DNA of 64,000 nucleotides from Dethiosulfovibrio faecalis (GTDB taxonomy: Bacteria > Synergistota > Synergistia > Synergistales > Dethiosulfovibrionaceae), in the NCBI RefSeq assembly GCF_021568795.1, contig NZ_JAKGUE010000003.1:212808-276807 (forward strand), given 5' to 3'. The notes beneath the pieces were generated by a model, which searched no databases, had not been told where the DNA came from, and saw only the letters and a program-made list of their open reading frames with translations. Positions 8,803 to 18,086 of the stretch are shown here, piece after piece; positions within the stretch are counted from its first letter, which is position 1, and the number at the start of each line of letters is the position of its first letter. The translations under genes were made by a program, and so were the position numbers.

Positions 8803-11667
8803 GTGAACCATCTCTTTAAGATCCTGGAGCCGATGGGGAAATCCCTGGAGATGACCGGAAAAACCCCGTTTTTCCTCGACGACCCCGAAAAAGTATGGTG
8901 CGTGGTCGGTGGAGAGGTCCACGTCTACGTGGTCTCCCGATCCGGGGACGTCCAGACCGGCAGAAGAGACTATCTGTTCTCCTCCGGCCCCGGCAGTATC
9001 CTGCTCGGCGTGGACACCGGTTTCTTCGGAAAAGCCACAGGGCTTCTGGTCAGCGGAGTTCCCGGCACCTCCGTGGTGGAGCTGTCCCGGTCGGACTTCC
9101 TGGAGGCGGCCCGAACCGAGGCCTCCGAGGCGGCGTCTCTCGTCGACGGTTTTCTGGAGGGGCTGGGCCGTGGAATAATCAAGGACATAGTCCCTTTGCC
9201 CAGAATCCGTCAGGAGATAGTCCCGGGAGACGCCGAGCTTCAGGCCGATCGTCCTGCCGGCAGCGCCTCGTCGCTCTGGATCGAGCTCCGGACCGGACGG
9301 GCCCTCTTCGTGGGGACCGAGGACATGGCCCCGGGCGGCGGCTTTTTCGCCCTGCCGTCGAACTGTTGGATACTTCCTCTCGAGGGATGTTCCCTGTTCT
9401 CCGTCTCCACGGAAGATCTTATCGTTCAGGGAGACTTCTCCTCCTACTTCGACCGTTTTTCCGAGGTCGTCTTTTCGTCTCTGGCCATGAACTCCCGAAT
9501 GAAGGCCGCCGACGACGTAGGGGAGCTCAGGGAGATGCAGCGTTCCAGGAGGACTGCGATGTCCTCCGGCATGGGTCGTCTTTTTTCACATCTGTCGGGA
9601 GATGAAAGGGCGAGCGAAGTTCGGAAGGACGACCCAGTCTCCGTCGCCTGCTCCGCGGTGGCGGCTTTTCTGGGGGTCGATATCCCTCGATCTACCGGCG
9701 AACGGAACGGCGACGTCCCGGACGTCCTTCGCAGGGCCGATCTGCGAACGAGGAAGATAACCCTGGCCGGAGATTGGTGGATCTCCGACGGAGACCCTAT
9801 GATAGCCTTCAGGGAGGATCGTCCTGTGGCCCTGATCCCCAAGGGAAGAGGAGGCTACCGCATGGTCGGTTGCGACGGGGAGCTCGACGTCGACCGAACA
9901 GTGGCCGAGTCTATCTCCCCGGAGGGGCTTCACGTCTACCTCCCTATGCCGACCCGGTCCTTGAACGCTTGGGATCTGCTCCGTTTCGGAATCTCCGGCC
10001 GCGGCCGCGATATAGCCCTGACCTTCGTCTTCGGCACGGTTCTGGCTTTATTGGGACTTATCCCTCCGGAGATCAACGGTATAGTCTTCAGCGAGGTCAT
10101 CCCCCAGGCCGAGAGGGGACGGATGATCCAGCTTTTCGCCATCCTGGTGGGAGTGGCCCTGTCGTCGGCGCTGCTCCGCTTCGCCCAGGCCGTCGCCTTC
10201 TTGCGAACGGAGACGATCCTGGACCACAGGGTGTCGACCGGCGTCTGGGACCGGATACTTCGCCTTCCGGTGGACTTCTTCAGGAAGACCACCTCGGGAG
10301 ATCTGGCCAACAGGGCCCTGGGGCTGTACATGCTTCGCTCTCTGGCCTCCATGGCGGTCAGGACCTTCATCGTGGAGGGCATCTTCGTCCTGTTCTACGC
10401 CGCCCAGTCCATCTGGTACGACTGGCGGATCGCTCTGGCGGGACTGGGCTGTCTGACCATTCAGGGAGCGGTGATGCTGGTGGTGAACCTGTTCCAGCTT
10501 CGGCTTCAGCGCCCTATGATTGCCCTGCAGAACAGGATCTCCGCCCTTACCTTTCAGCTCCTTACGGGGATAGCCAAAATCAGGATAGCCGGAGCGGAGG
10601 AGCTGTCCTTCTTTCGTTGGGCCGCTTCCTTCGGAGAGCAGAGAAAGCTGTCCTCCAGGGCCCGAAAGCTGGAGAACGGCATGAACTCCGCCATGGCGCT
10701 CATCTCCGGGGTAACCACCATAGCGGTGGTGTACGTTCTCGTCCGCTGGAGCTCCGACGACGGAGCCTACGACACCGGACGATTCATGGCCTTCTGGACG
10801 GCCTTCGGGGCTCTACAGACGTCCTTTCTCAAGGTGGTGAGCTCCGTTACCACGACCTTGAACGTCCTTCCCCTGGTGGAAAACCTGGCGCCGATCCTGA
10901 GGACCGAGCCGGAGACCGGCGGGGGAAAGACCGACCCGGGGGATATAACCGGCAGCGTCGAGCTCGACCGGGTGACCTTCCGCTACAGGAGCGACGGCCC
11001 CCCGGTGTTGAAGGACCTGAGCTTTTCCGTCTCCCCCGGGGAATTCGTAGCCATAGTGGGCCCCTCCGGAGCGGGAAAGTCGACGATCATACGGATGCTT
11101 CTGGGGTTCGACCGTCCCGAATCGGGGGGTATCTTCTTCGACCATAAGGAGATAGGCGAGCTGGACCTCAAGAAGCTCAGAGAGCAGATAGGGGTCGTCC
11201 TGCAGGGCGGCGGGCTGCTGCCGGGAAGCATCGCCTCCAACGTCAGGTGTTCCAGGGACCTTTCCGTCGACGACGTGGAGGAGGCCCTGGCGAAGGCGGG
11301 GATGAAGGACGACATCTCGGAGATGCCCATGGGAATCCATACGGTGCTCACCGAAGGGGCCAACACCATATCCGGAGGCCAGAAGCAGAGACTGCTCATA
11401 GCCAGGGCGATAGCCGGAAAACCCCGGGTCCTGATCTTCGACGAGGCCACCAGCGCCCTGGATAACAGGACCCAGGAGCTGGTGAGCGAAAGTCTCGAGG
11501 CCATCGACGCCACCCGCATAGTCGTAGCCCACCGTCTTTCCACCGTCATGGGGGCGGACCGGATTCTCGTCATGGATCGCGGTGCCGTGGCGGAGGAGGG
11601 AACCTACGACGAGCTGATGGAGGAGGATGGGCTCTTCGCCGATCTGGTCAGACGGCAGATGGCCTAG
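8803..11667 (+). CDS. second NHLM-type ABC transporter, no peptidase
   Basis: A 954-residue ABC protein that usually pairs with the peptidase-ABC protein in NHLM systems. The start is taken as GTG 8803, 7 bases after GGGAGG; ATG 8788 is possible but lies too close to that SD. Residues 1 to about 390 form a large soluble N-terminal region without a C39 Cys/His set. The membrane domain follows (about 395-700, from DIALTFVFGTVLALLGLIPP). The nucleotide-binding domain has GPSGAGKST (about 751), SGGQKQRLLIARAI and LIFDEATSALD. It probably forms a heteromer with the preceding PCAT. It is the last gene of the operon, 12 bp from the convergent efflux permease. Confidence 0.88.
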   Translation: MNHLFKILEPMGKSLEMTGKTPFFLDDPEKVWCVVGGEVHVYVVSRSGDVQTGRRDYLFSSGPGSILLGVDTGFFGKATGLLVSGVPGTSVVELSRSDFLEAARTEASEAASLVDGFLEGLGRGIIKDIVPLPRIRQEIVPGDAELQADRPAGSASSLWIELRTGRALFVGTEDMAPGGGFFALPSNCWILPLEGCSLFSVSTEDLIVQGDFSSYFDRFSEVVFSSLAMNSRMKAADDVGELREMQRSRRTAMSSGMGRLFSHLSGDERASEVRKDDPVSVACSAVAAFLGVDIPRSTGERNGDVPDVLRRADLRTRKITLAGDWWISDGDPMIAFREDRPVALIPKGRGGYRMVGCDGELDVDRTVAESISPEGLHVYLPMPTRSLNAWDLLRFGISGRGRDIALTFVFGTVLALLGLIPPEINGIVFSEVIPQAERGRMIQLFAILVGVALSSALLRFAQAVAFLRTETILDHRVSTGVWDRILRLPVDFFRKTTSGDLANRALGLYMLRSLASMAVRTFIVEGIFVLFYAAQSIWYDWRIALAGLGCLTIQGAVMLVVNLFQLRLQRPMIALQNRISALTFQLLTGIAKIRIAGAEELSFFRWAASFGEQRKLSSRARKLENGMNSAMALISGVTTIAVVYVLVRWSSDDGAYDTGRFMAFWTAFGALQTSFLKVVSSVTTTLNVLPLVENLAPILRTEPETGGGKTDPGDITGSVELDRVTFRYRSDGPPVLKDLSFSVSPGEFVAIVGPSGAGKSTIIRMLLGFDRPESGGIFFDHKEIGELDLKKLREQIGVVLQGGGLLPGSIASNVRCSRDLSVDDVEEALAKAGMKDDISEMPMGIHTVLTEGANTISGGQKQRLLIARAIAGKPRVLIFDEATSALDNRTQELVSESLEAIDATRIVVAHRLSTVMGADRILVMDRGAVAEEGTYDELMEEDGLFADLVRRQMA

Positions 11668-11679
11668 GCCGGTCCCGGC

Positions 11680-12900
11680 CTATTCGTGTCTGAGGGCGTC
11701 TATCGGGTTCAGCCTGGCCGCCTTGGCAGCCGGGTAGTAGCCGAAGAACATCCCAGTCGCGGCGGATACCCCTACGGCCAGCACCACCGCGAAGACCGGC
11801 ACGGACGTGTTCCAGCCGGTGAATCTCGTTATGGAGAATGCCCCTCCCCAGCCCAGGGCGACCCCTACCAGACCGCCTATCAGAGACAGGAGCAGCGCCT
11901 CCGTCATGAACTGGATCCTTATGTCCGTGGCGGTGGCTCCTACCGCCATGCGGATGCCTATCTCCCTGGTCCTCTCGGTGACTGAGACCAGCATTATGTT
12001 CATTATCCCTATGCCTCCCACCAGAAGAGAGACCGACGCCACGGCAGTGAGGAGCATGGTCATGACCCCCGTGGCGGACTTGGTGGCCTCGACCATCTGG
12101 GTGACGTTCTGCACCCTGAAATCGTCCTCGGCTCCCTCCTTTATCCTGTGTCTCTGCCGGAGCAGGGCCTCTATCTCCTTCTGGGCGGCGTTGAGCCTTT
12201 CGGGGGAGGACGACTTTACGAATATCGACCCCACCCGACCGGGGGTCCTGGAAGGGGACAGCCTCTTCCTGGCGGTGGTGAAGGGAACCAGGACTATGTC
12301 GTCCTCGTCTCCCATCATGGACTCTCCCTTGCTCTTCAGCAGACCTATCACCTTGAAGGGAACCTTCCCTATCCGGACCGACGCCCCTATGGGGTCCTCC
12401 GAGCCGAAGAGCTCATCCGCCACGGTCTCTCCGAGAAGGCACACCTTGGCGGCCCCTCTCTCCTCGGTGGAGGTGAAATTCCGTCCGTCCTCTATCTCCC
12501 AGTCCTTGACCGTGAGGAACGGGCCGGTTGTTCCGGTTATTCTGGTGGACCAGTTCGTGTTCCCCTGGACCACCTGGGCGGAGAAGTTCACCACCGGGGC
12601 CACGGCGGTCACGGAGGGGCACTCGATCCCTATGGCCTCGGCGTCCTTGACGTTAAGCGTCTGCACCGAACCGGACCGGACCCCTCCGGTACGGAACACG
12701 TCGGGGCGTATGAAGAGCATGTTGCTCCCCAGGGAGTTCATCTTGGCCGATATCTCCTCCCTGGCTCCCGTCCCTACGGCGAACATTATTATCACCGCCA
12801 CCACGCCTATCACTATGCCCAGCACGGTCAGGGCCGACCTCATCTTGTTTGCCCACAGGGCCTTGGTGGCTATATGGGCGGTCTGGATGGGGGATATCAC
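11680..12900 (-). CDS. MacB-type ABC permease (FtsX/MacB_PCD)
   Basis: A 406-residue permease with the MacB layout: a membrane segment near residues 20-43, a large periplasmic domain (about 45-280), then three C-terminal segments (VASVSLLVGGIGIMNIMLVS, the region around LSLIGGLVGVALGWGGAF, and VPVFAVVLAVGVSAATGMFF). The conserved VTERTREIGIRMAVGA lies between them. The ATPase is a separate gene, unlike E. coli MacB, where both parts are fused. GTG 12900 overlaps the ATPase stop by 4 bp. It is the last gene of the TolC-MacA-ATPase-permease operon. The substrate is unknown; a lipid, antibiotic or the neighbouring peptide are possible. Confidence 0.88.
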   Translation of the reverse strand: MISPIQTAHIATKALWANKMRSALTVLGIVIGVVAVIIMFAVGTGAREEISAKMNSLGSNMLFIRPDVFRTGGVRSGSVQTLNVKDAEAIGIECPSVTAVAPVVNFSAQVVQGNTNWSTRITGTTGPFLTVKDWEIEDGRNFTSTEERGAAKVCLLGETVADELFGSEDPIGASVRIGKVPFKVIGLLKSKGESMMGDEDDIVLVPFTTARKRLSPSRTPGRVGSIFVKSSSPERLNAAQKEIEALLRQRHRIKEGAEDDFRVQNVTQMVEATKSATGVMTMLLTAVASVSLLVGGIGIMNIMLVSVTERTREIGIRMAVGATATDIRIQFMTEALLLSLIGGLVGVALGWGGAFSITRFTGWNTSVPVFAVVLAVGVSAATGMFFGYYPAAKAARLNPIDALRHE

Positions 12901-13592
12901 GATTCCTGCCTCCTGTCCTCGACGAGTCTGCCGTCCCTGAAGGTTATCACCCTCTTGGCGAACACCGCCATGTCCGGCTCGTGGGTTATCAGTATCACCG
13001 TGATACCCTGCTTGTCGTTGAGGGTCCTGAAAAGCCTCATTATGTCCTCGCTGTTGGCGCTGTCCAGGTTCCCCGTGGGCTCGTCGGCCAGTATCAGAGG
13101 AGCCCGGTTGACCAGGGCCCTGGCTATGGCCACCCTCTGCTGCTGTCCTCCGGACATCTGGTGCGGCATGTGATCCATCCTGTCTCCCAATCCCACCAGG
13201 TCCAGCGACTCGGCGGCCCTCCTGTGGCGTTCCGAGGGGGACACCCCGGCGTAGACCATGGGCAGCTCCACGTTCTCCAGGGCGCTGGTTCGTGAGAGCA
13301 GGTTGAAACCCTGGAATACGAAGCCTATGGAGTCGCGCCTCACGTGGGCCAGCTCGTCCGGCTTCATCTCCGCCACGTCCCTGCCGTCCAGAACGTAGCT
13401 TCCGGACGTCGGCACGTCCAGACAGCCCAGCATGTTCATCATGGTCGACTTTCCCGAGCCGGAGGGCCCCATTATGGCGGCGAACTCGCCCCGGTCCACC
13501 TTGAAGCTGACCCCCTGAAGGGCGTGGACCTCCTGGCTTCCCAGGACGTAGCTTTTCCTCAGATCACGGACGTCTACCAGGGCCTGGTCCAA
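12897..13592 (-). CDS. MacB/LolD-type ABC ATPase
   Basis: A 231-residue ATPase that powers the FtsX-like permease. The Walker A is GPSGSGKST, the Q-loop region is FVFQGFNLLSRTSALENVELP, the signature is MSGGQQQRVAIARAL and the Walker B is LILADEPTGNLDS. The H-loop lies in LITHEPD. NLDSANSEDIMRLF is characteristic of the MacB/LolD branch. The TTG start at 13592 gives a 29-bp overlap with the end of the adaptor gene, indicating tight coupling. Confidence 0.9.
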   Translation of the reverse strand: MDQALVDVRDLRKSYVLGSQEVHALQGVSFKVDRGEFAAIMGPSGSGKSTMMNMLGCLDVPTSGSYVLDGRDVAEMKPDELAHVRRDSIGFVFQGFNLLSRTSALENVELPMVYAGVSPSERHRRAAESLDLVGLGDRMDHMPHQMSGGQQQRVAIARALVNRAPLILADEPTGNLDSANSEDIMRLFRTLNDKQGITVILITHEPDMAVFAKRVITFRDGRLVEDRRQES

Positions 13593-14745
13593 AGAGTCCG
13601 CCCCCCTTCTCCTCCGACGATCCGTCGGACAGAACCTCGACCACCACCCGGGTCTCCTCGGACACCTCTCCGGAAACCTGAACCCATCTGTTCTCGGCCA
13701 GACCGGTCTTCACCGGTACGGGAACGGGACTGTCGCCGGACAGTGTGAATAGTACGCCGCTGCCGTTGAGGGATCCGCCGTGGGGCTCTCCTTCCTGTGT
13801 GGGTATGTCCACCCTGAGGGCGGCGGACGGGGCCATGAGCACGTCCTCTCGACGGTCCGTCACGACCGCCACCTCCGCCGTCATGCCGGGATAGAGGGAC
13901 AGGTCGTCGTTGGAGACCCCTATCTCCACCGTGTAGGTCACCACGTTGTCCGTCTCCGTAGGAGCCAGCCTTATCCTGTCCACCTTGCCGGAGAAGGTCC
14001 GGCTGGGGTAGGCGTCAACGGTGAAGGACACGTCCTGACCTTCCTTTATGGAACCTATATCGGCCTCGTCTATGTCGGCCTCGACCCTCATCCGTCTCAG
14101 GTCCTCCGCTATGGTGAAGAGCTCCGGGGCTGACAGGCTGGCCGCCACCGTCTGTCCCTCGTCCACCTCCTTGGCCGTCACCACCCCGTTTATGGGGGAC
14201 ACTATCTCCGTGTGGGCCAGATCGGTCTTTGCGCTGCTGAGGGACGCTTTGGCCTGGGCCACCTTGCCCTCCAGAGCCCTAAGGCTGGCCCTGGCCGTAG
14301 CAACCGAGAGCTCCGCGTCGTCCAGGTCCACCTTGGCTATAAGATTCCGCCCCACCAGCTCTTTCTTTCTAGCCAGGGCCCTGTTTGCGTGTGCCAGAGA
14401 TGCCCTGCCCTCGGCCAGGTCGGCCTGGGCGGTCAGAAGGGCCGCTTCGGCCTTGTCCACGTTCGCCTGAAACAGAGTGGGGTCTATCCTGGCCAGAAGC
14501 TGTCCCTTAGTCACCTCGTCGTTGTAGTCCACCAGCACCTCCGAGAGGTTGCCCGACACCTGGCTTCCGACCAGAACGGTGTTTATCGCCTCCAGCGTCC
14601 CTGTGGCGGACACCGTCTTCACCATGTCGCCCCTTCGAAGCGACTCGGTCCTGTAGGAAATCCTCTGCTTCTCTCCGTCGCCCCTATACCACCAGATCCC
14701 CGCTCCGATCGCCGCGATCAGAACCAGTGCAAATAGTTTTTTCAT
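13564..14745 (-). CDS. MacA-like periplasmic adaptor
   Basis: A 393-residue membrane fusion protein. The N-terminal anchor (KKLFALVLIAAIGAGIWWY) is followed by lipoyl half motifs (VGSQVSGNLSEVLVDYNDEV and TEIVSPINGVVTAKEVDEGQ), a coiled-coil hairpin between them (about 95-165) and beta-barrel segments ending in YPGMTAEVAVVTDRRE. VSPINGVV and YPGMTAEV are typical of the MacA branch. It overlaps the ATPase by 29 bp and starts 4 bp after the TolC gene, so the whole set is one transcription unit. Confidence 0.9.
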   Translation of the reverse strand: MKKLFALVLIAAIGAGIWWYRGDGEKQRISYRTESLRRGDMVKTVSATGTLEAINTVLVGSQVSGNLSEVLVDYNDEVTKGQLLARIDPTLFQANVDKAEAALLTAQADLAEGRASLAHANRALARKKELVGRNLIAKVDLDDAELSVATARASLRALEGKVAQAKASLSSAKTDLAHTEIVSPINGVVTAKEVDEGQTVAASLSAPELFTIAEDLRRMRVEADIDEADIGSIKEGQDVSFTVDAYPSRTFSGKVDRIRLAPTETDNVVTYTVEIGVSNDDLSLYPGMTAEVAVVTDRREDVLMAPSAALRVDIPTQEGEPHGGSLNGSGVLFTLSGDSPVPVPVKTGLAENRWVQVSGEVSEETRVVVEVLSDGSSEEKGGGLFGPGPGRRP

Positions 14746-14749
14746 GATC

Positions 14750-15994
14750 CTACATCCTTCCCATGGCCTGTTTCAGAGCGGCCAGAGCTGTCTCCCTGTC
14801 GTATCTGGCCTGGGAGAGGGAGAGTCTCGCCTCTCCGTAGGTCGTCACTGCGTCGGCCACCTCGGTGGGGCTTCCCTCTCCCACCTCGTACCGTCCGTTG
14901 GCCAGTTTAAGGTTCGCCTCCGCCTGTTCCACAGTCTCTTTTGCCACCGTCACGCTCTGATCCGCCTCGTCCAGCGCCAGCCAGGCCTTTCTCACAGCCA
15001 GCTCCACCTTCTGACGCTCCGACTCGGCCTTCGCCTCGGCGGACTTGAGGTTTCCTCTGGCCTCGTCGGTGTCCGCCGTAGTCTGGCCTCCGTCCGATAT
15101 GGGAACGGTTCCCTTGACGCTTACGGACCATTCCCCGTCCTCGAAGGGGGCGTCTCCGTTCCAGGAAAAGCCTCCGGTCGCGCTTATCGTGGGGGACAGG
15201 CCTCTGGCCGCCAGCTTCAGAGAGCTCTTGGCCTTGGCCACCGAGTGGCCGTAGGACTTTAGGTCCGGATGTTCCGCCATGGCCGTCGATATGGCCTCGA
15301 CGAGGGTCTCCACCGGACGGCGTTCCGGCGCCAGGTCCGCTATCTCGTAGGGCTCCATGTCCGGACGGCCCATGGAGTGGTTCAGCTGCTGCCTCGCCAG
15401 CTCCGCGGCGTGCCTGGCCTTCACCAGGTCGAGCTGGGCCTTGCTCAGGTTGACCCTGGCCTGGGTGACGTCTATCAGGGCCTTCTCCCCCACGTCGTAG
15501 AAGCCCTTGGCTATCTCCAGATGCTTGACGTCCTGTTCGACTATCTCCTCGGCTATCGACCGGGCCTCCAGAGAGTCCAGCAGGTCGCAGTAGGCCTCGA
15601 CTATGGAATATCTGAGCCCCTGAAGGGTGGAGATTCCGTCCGCCTCGGTGGACATCATCCCCTCCCGGCTGGCCTGTACCGAGAGCCTGGTCTGGCCCGA
15701 GTCGAATATACGCTGGGTCAGTCCCACCGAGCCGGAGTGGCCTCCGTCGTCTCCCTCGGAGCGGCTGTACTGGTCCGAACCCGATATGGTGGTTCTCCAG
15801 CCGGAGGCAGAGCCGGACACCCTGGCCCTGGCCGCGTCCAGGTCGCCCTCCGCGGATATCAGGTCCGGGTGGGTGGAGGCCATCTTTAGACAGTCCTCCA
15901 GCGTAAGTATCCTGGTCTCCGCCGATGCGGCCCCCGCCGCTATCGCCACCGTCGCCACAGCGGCGATCAGGCGAACGGTCACTCTATCGATCAT
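14750..15994 (-). CDS. TolC-family outer membrane factor of MacAB-type pump
   Basis: A 414-residue outer-membrane channel and the first gene of the efflux operon. ATG 15994 is chosen over the upstream in-frame 16030 because AGGAG precedes it at a good distance and the protein then opens directly with a signal peptide (VRLIAAVATVAIAAGAASA). Two OEP repeats are visible: ARVNLSKAQLDLVKARHAAE in the first and ANGRYEVGEGSPTEVADAV in the second. It is distinct in sequence from the TolC at 3927-5234, so each exporter here has its own channel. Confidence 0.87.
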   Translation of the reverse strand: MIDRVTVRLIAAVATVAIAAGAASAETRILTLEDCLKMASTHPDLISAEGDLDAARARVSGSASGWRTTISGSDQYSRSEGDDGGHSGSVGLTQRIFDSGQTRLSVQASREGMMSTEADGISTLQGLRYSIVEAYCDLLDSLEARSIAEEIVEQDVKHLEIAKGFYDVGEKALIDVTQARVNLSKAQLDLVKARHAAELARQQLNHSMGRPDMEPYEIADLAPERRPVETLVEAISTAMAEHPDLKSYGHSVAKAKSSLKLAARGLSPTISATGGFSWNGDAPFEDGEWSVSVKGTVPISDGGQTTADTDEARGNLKSAEAKAESERQKVELAVRKAWLALDEADQSVTVAKETVEQAEANLKLANGRYEVGEGSPTEVADAVTTYGEARLSLSQARYDRETALAALKQAMGRM

Positions 15995-16197
15995 GAAGGG
16001 ATCATCTCCTCTTGTCCGTATTCGACTCATATAATACTCGCAAAGGAACTCTCGGTCCGTAAAGAAATGTCATGGTCTGCATCGGCTTGGGGTGGGTGCT
16101 GTCGCCTCGATCCATTATCAACGGTTTTATTCGTGCCACTATCGCCCCTAGTTTGTGATACTTCTACGTGAAAGGAAAAAAGATGGAGGTGAAAGAC

Positions 16198-16932
16198 TTG
16201 ATCGAGACCCTGGCGGTGATACCGGCTCGGTACGGCAGCACGAGGCTTCCGGCCAAGCCCCTGATGGAGATAGGAGGGGTCCCCTTGGTGATCAGGGTGC
16301 TTCGCAACGCCCTGAGGTGCCGTGGCGTGGACAGGACCCTGGTGGCCACCGACGACGATAGGATCGCCTCGGTCGTCGAGGACTGGGGCGGAGAGGCCAT
16401 GATGACCCCGAAGGACCTCCCCTCGGGAGGGGATCGGGTGGCCTACGTGGCGGAGCGAATAGAGTCCAGATACGTGCTGAACATCCAGGGAGACGATCCC
16501 CTGGTCGGGCCGGAGATGGTGGACCCTCTGATGGAAGCCCTCAAGGGAGATCCCTCGGTGCCCCTCGCCGTGCTGGCCAAGAGGATAGAACGGCCCGATG
16601 AGGTCGACTCGCCCGACATAGTGAAGATGGTCTTCGACGGAAGGGGAAACGCCCTATATTTTAGCCGTTCTCCCATACCGTACCGTAGAGTCGGAGAGGC
16701 CGTCTGCTACAAGCACATAGGGCCCTACGCATATAGGAGAGATTTTCTGCTGCGTTTTTCCAGCTGGGATCAGACCGAGCTGGAGCGCTCCGAGAGCCTG
16801 GAGATGCTTCGGGTCCTCGAGAGGGGATACCCCATCAGGTGCGTGGAGACCTACAGGGACACCATAGAGATAGACACCATGGAGGACGTAAAGTCCTTAG
16901 AGAGATATCTTCGGGAGGTAGAGGACGAATGA
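16198..16932 (+). CDS. kdsB: CMP-Kdo (probably CMP-Kdo8N) synthetase
   Basis: Activates Kdo-type sugars with CTP for transfer to lipid A. From TTG 16198 it has 244 residues; GGAGGT at 16185-16190 sits 7 bases upstream, and translation then starts as in other KdsB proteins, close to LAVIPARYGSTRLPAKPL. The upstream in-frame GTG 16168 and ATG 16183 look less likely. Further family motifs are VATDDDRI, the QGDDPLVGPEMVDPL metal-binding stretch and YFSRSPIPYRR. The next two genes overlap or abut it and encode the enzymes that make 8-amino-Kdo, so this synthetase probably prefers the amino sugar, as its Shewanella counterpart does. Confidence 0.9.
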   Translation: MIETLAVIPARYGSTRLPAKPLMEIGGVPLVIRVLRNALRCRGVDRTLVATDDDRIASVVEDWGGEAMMTPKDLPSGGDRVAYVAERIESRYVLNIQGDDPLVGPEMVDPLMEALKGDPSVPLAVLAKRIERPDEVDSPDIVKMVFDGRGNALYFSRSPIPYRRVGEAVCYKHIGPYAYRRDFLLRFSSWDQTELERSESLEMLRVLERGYPIRCVETYRDTIEIDTMEDVKSLERYLREVEDE

Positions 16933-18086
16933 ATTTCGATATGTTCATGGCTGGAAGGATCTCCTTCGGTGCCGGAGTGTCGGCTACGGTAGGGGAAAAG
17001 GCGAAGGCCCTGGGGGCATCCAAGGTCATGTTGGTGACCGACGAGACAATGGTCTCCATAGGAACGGCTGAACGTATAACCTCCCATCTGGAGGAGGCGG
17101 GCCTTCCCGTGGAGGTCTTCTCCCAGGTGGAGCCGGAGCCGTCGGTGGAGACGGTAGACCTGGCGGCGGACCGGCTCAAGGCCACAGGATGCGACCTCGT
17201 GGTGGGGCTGGGAGGAGGAAGCTCCATGGACGTTGCCAAGGCGGTCAGCGTCCTGGCAACCAACGAGGGTTCCGCCGGGGCCTATCAGGGACTGGGTCTC
17301 GTCGAGAGCCCCGGCATCCCGAAGATAACCATACCGACGACCGCCGGTACCGGTTCGGAGGTCACCTTTACCGCCGTGTTGATCCGCAAGAGCGACGGAG
17401 TCAAGGGCGGAATAAACTCGGACTACCTATATCCGGACTGTAGCCTGTTGGACCCGGAGCTCACCCTATCCATGCCCAAAAAGATTACAGCCGAGACCGG
17501 CATGGACGCCCTGGCCCACGCCCTGGAGGCCTACACCAGCCGCCAGGCCTCTCCCTTCAGCGACATGATGGCCGAGGCCGCAATAGCCAGGATCGGCAGA
17601 TACCTCAGGGTCGCAGCCTTGAGAGGGAACGATATCGAGGCCAGAGGCGAGATGATGCTTGCCGCCCTCTTCGGAGGAGTAGCCCTGGCCAACGCCGGGG
17701 TCACCGCCTGTCACTCCATGGCCTACCCCTTGGGAGCCCTCTACGGCGTGGGGCACGGCCTCTCCAACGCCCTGCTCCTTCCCTACGTCGTCCGGTTCAA
17801 CGCCATGGCGGCGCCGGAGAAATTCGCCAGGGCCGCGGAGCTCCTGGGCGGCCCTAACTACTCGGAGGGGCTCTTCGACAGGGCCGTCGAGTGTGCCGAC
17901 CGGCTGGACGAGCTGGTCCACGATCTGGATCTGCCGACGAGTCTGAGAGAGCTGGAGGTCGGCATAGCCCCGGAGAACTTCGAGGACATGGCGAAAAGGG
18001 CCATGGCCGTCGCCAGACCTATGGAGAACAACCCCAGGGACGTATCTCTGGAGCAAGTCATATCTATTTACGAGGAGGCCTTTTAA
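16929..18086 (+). CDS. kdnB: iron-containing alcohol dehydrogenase, Kdo C8 oxidase
   Basis: A 385-residue metal-dependent dehydrogenase of the Fe-ADH family. The start ATG 16929 overlaps the kdsB stop (ATGA); the open frame upstream of it is a shadow of kdsB. Visible are the NAD-binding GLGGGSSMDVAKAVSVL, TIPTTAGTGSEVT, and the metal-ligand region with DALAHALEAYTS, CHSMAYPLGALYGVGHG and later His residues. Placement between kdsB and a KdnA-type aminotransferase matches the Shewanella pathway, in which KdnB oxidises the C8 hydroxyl of Kdo. The family assignment is certain; the KdnB role rests mainly on context. Confidence 0.82.
   Translation: MNFDMFMAGRISFGAGVSATVGEKAKALGASKVMLVTDETMVSIGTAERITSHLEEAGLPVEVFSQVEPEPSVETVDLAADRLKATGCDLVVGLGGGSSMDVAKAVSVLATNEGSAGAYQGLGLVESPGIPKITIPTTAGTGSEVTFTAVLIRKSDGVKGGINSDYLYPDCSLLDPELTLSMPKKITAETGMDALAHALEAYTSRQASPFSDMMAEAAIARIGRYLRVAALRGNDIEARGEMMLAALFGGVALANAGVTACHSMAYPLGALYGVGHGLSNALLLPYVVRFNAMAAPEKFARAAELLGGPNYSEGLFDRAVECADRLDELVHDLDLPTSLRELEVGIAPENFEDMAKRAMAVARPMENNPRDVSLEQVISIYEEAF

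Noticed and set aside
12897..14745. LolCDE lipoprotein release system
   Set aside because: The ATPase resembles LolD, but the presence of a MacA-like adaptor and TolC gene in the same operon points to a MacAB-type pump.
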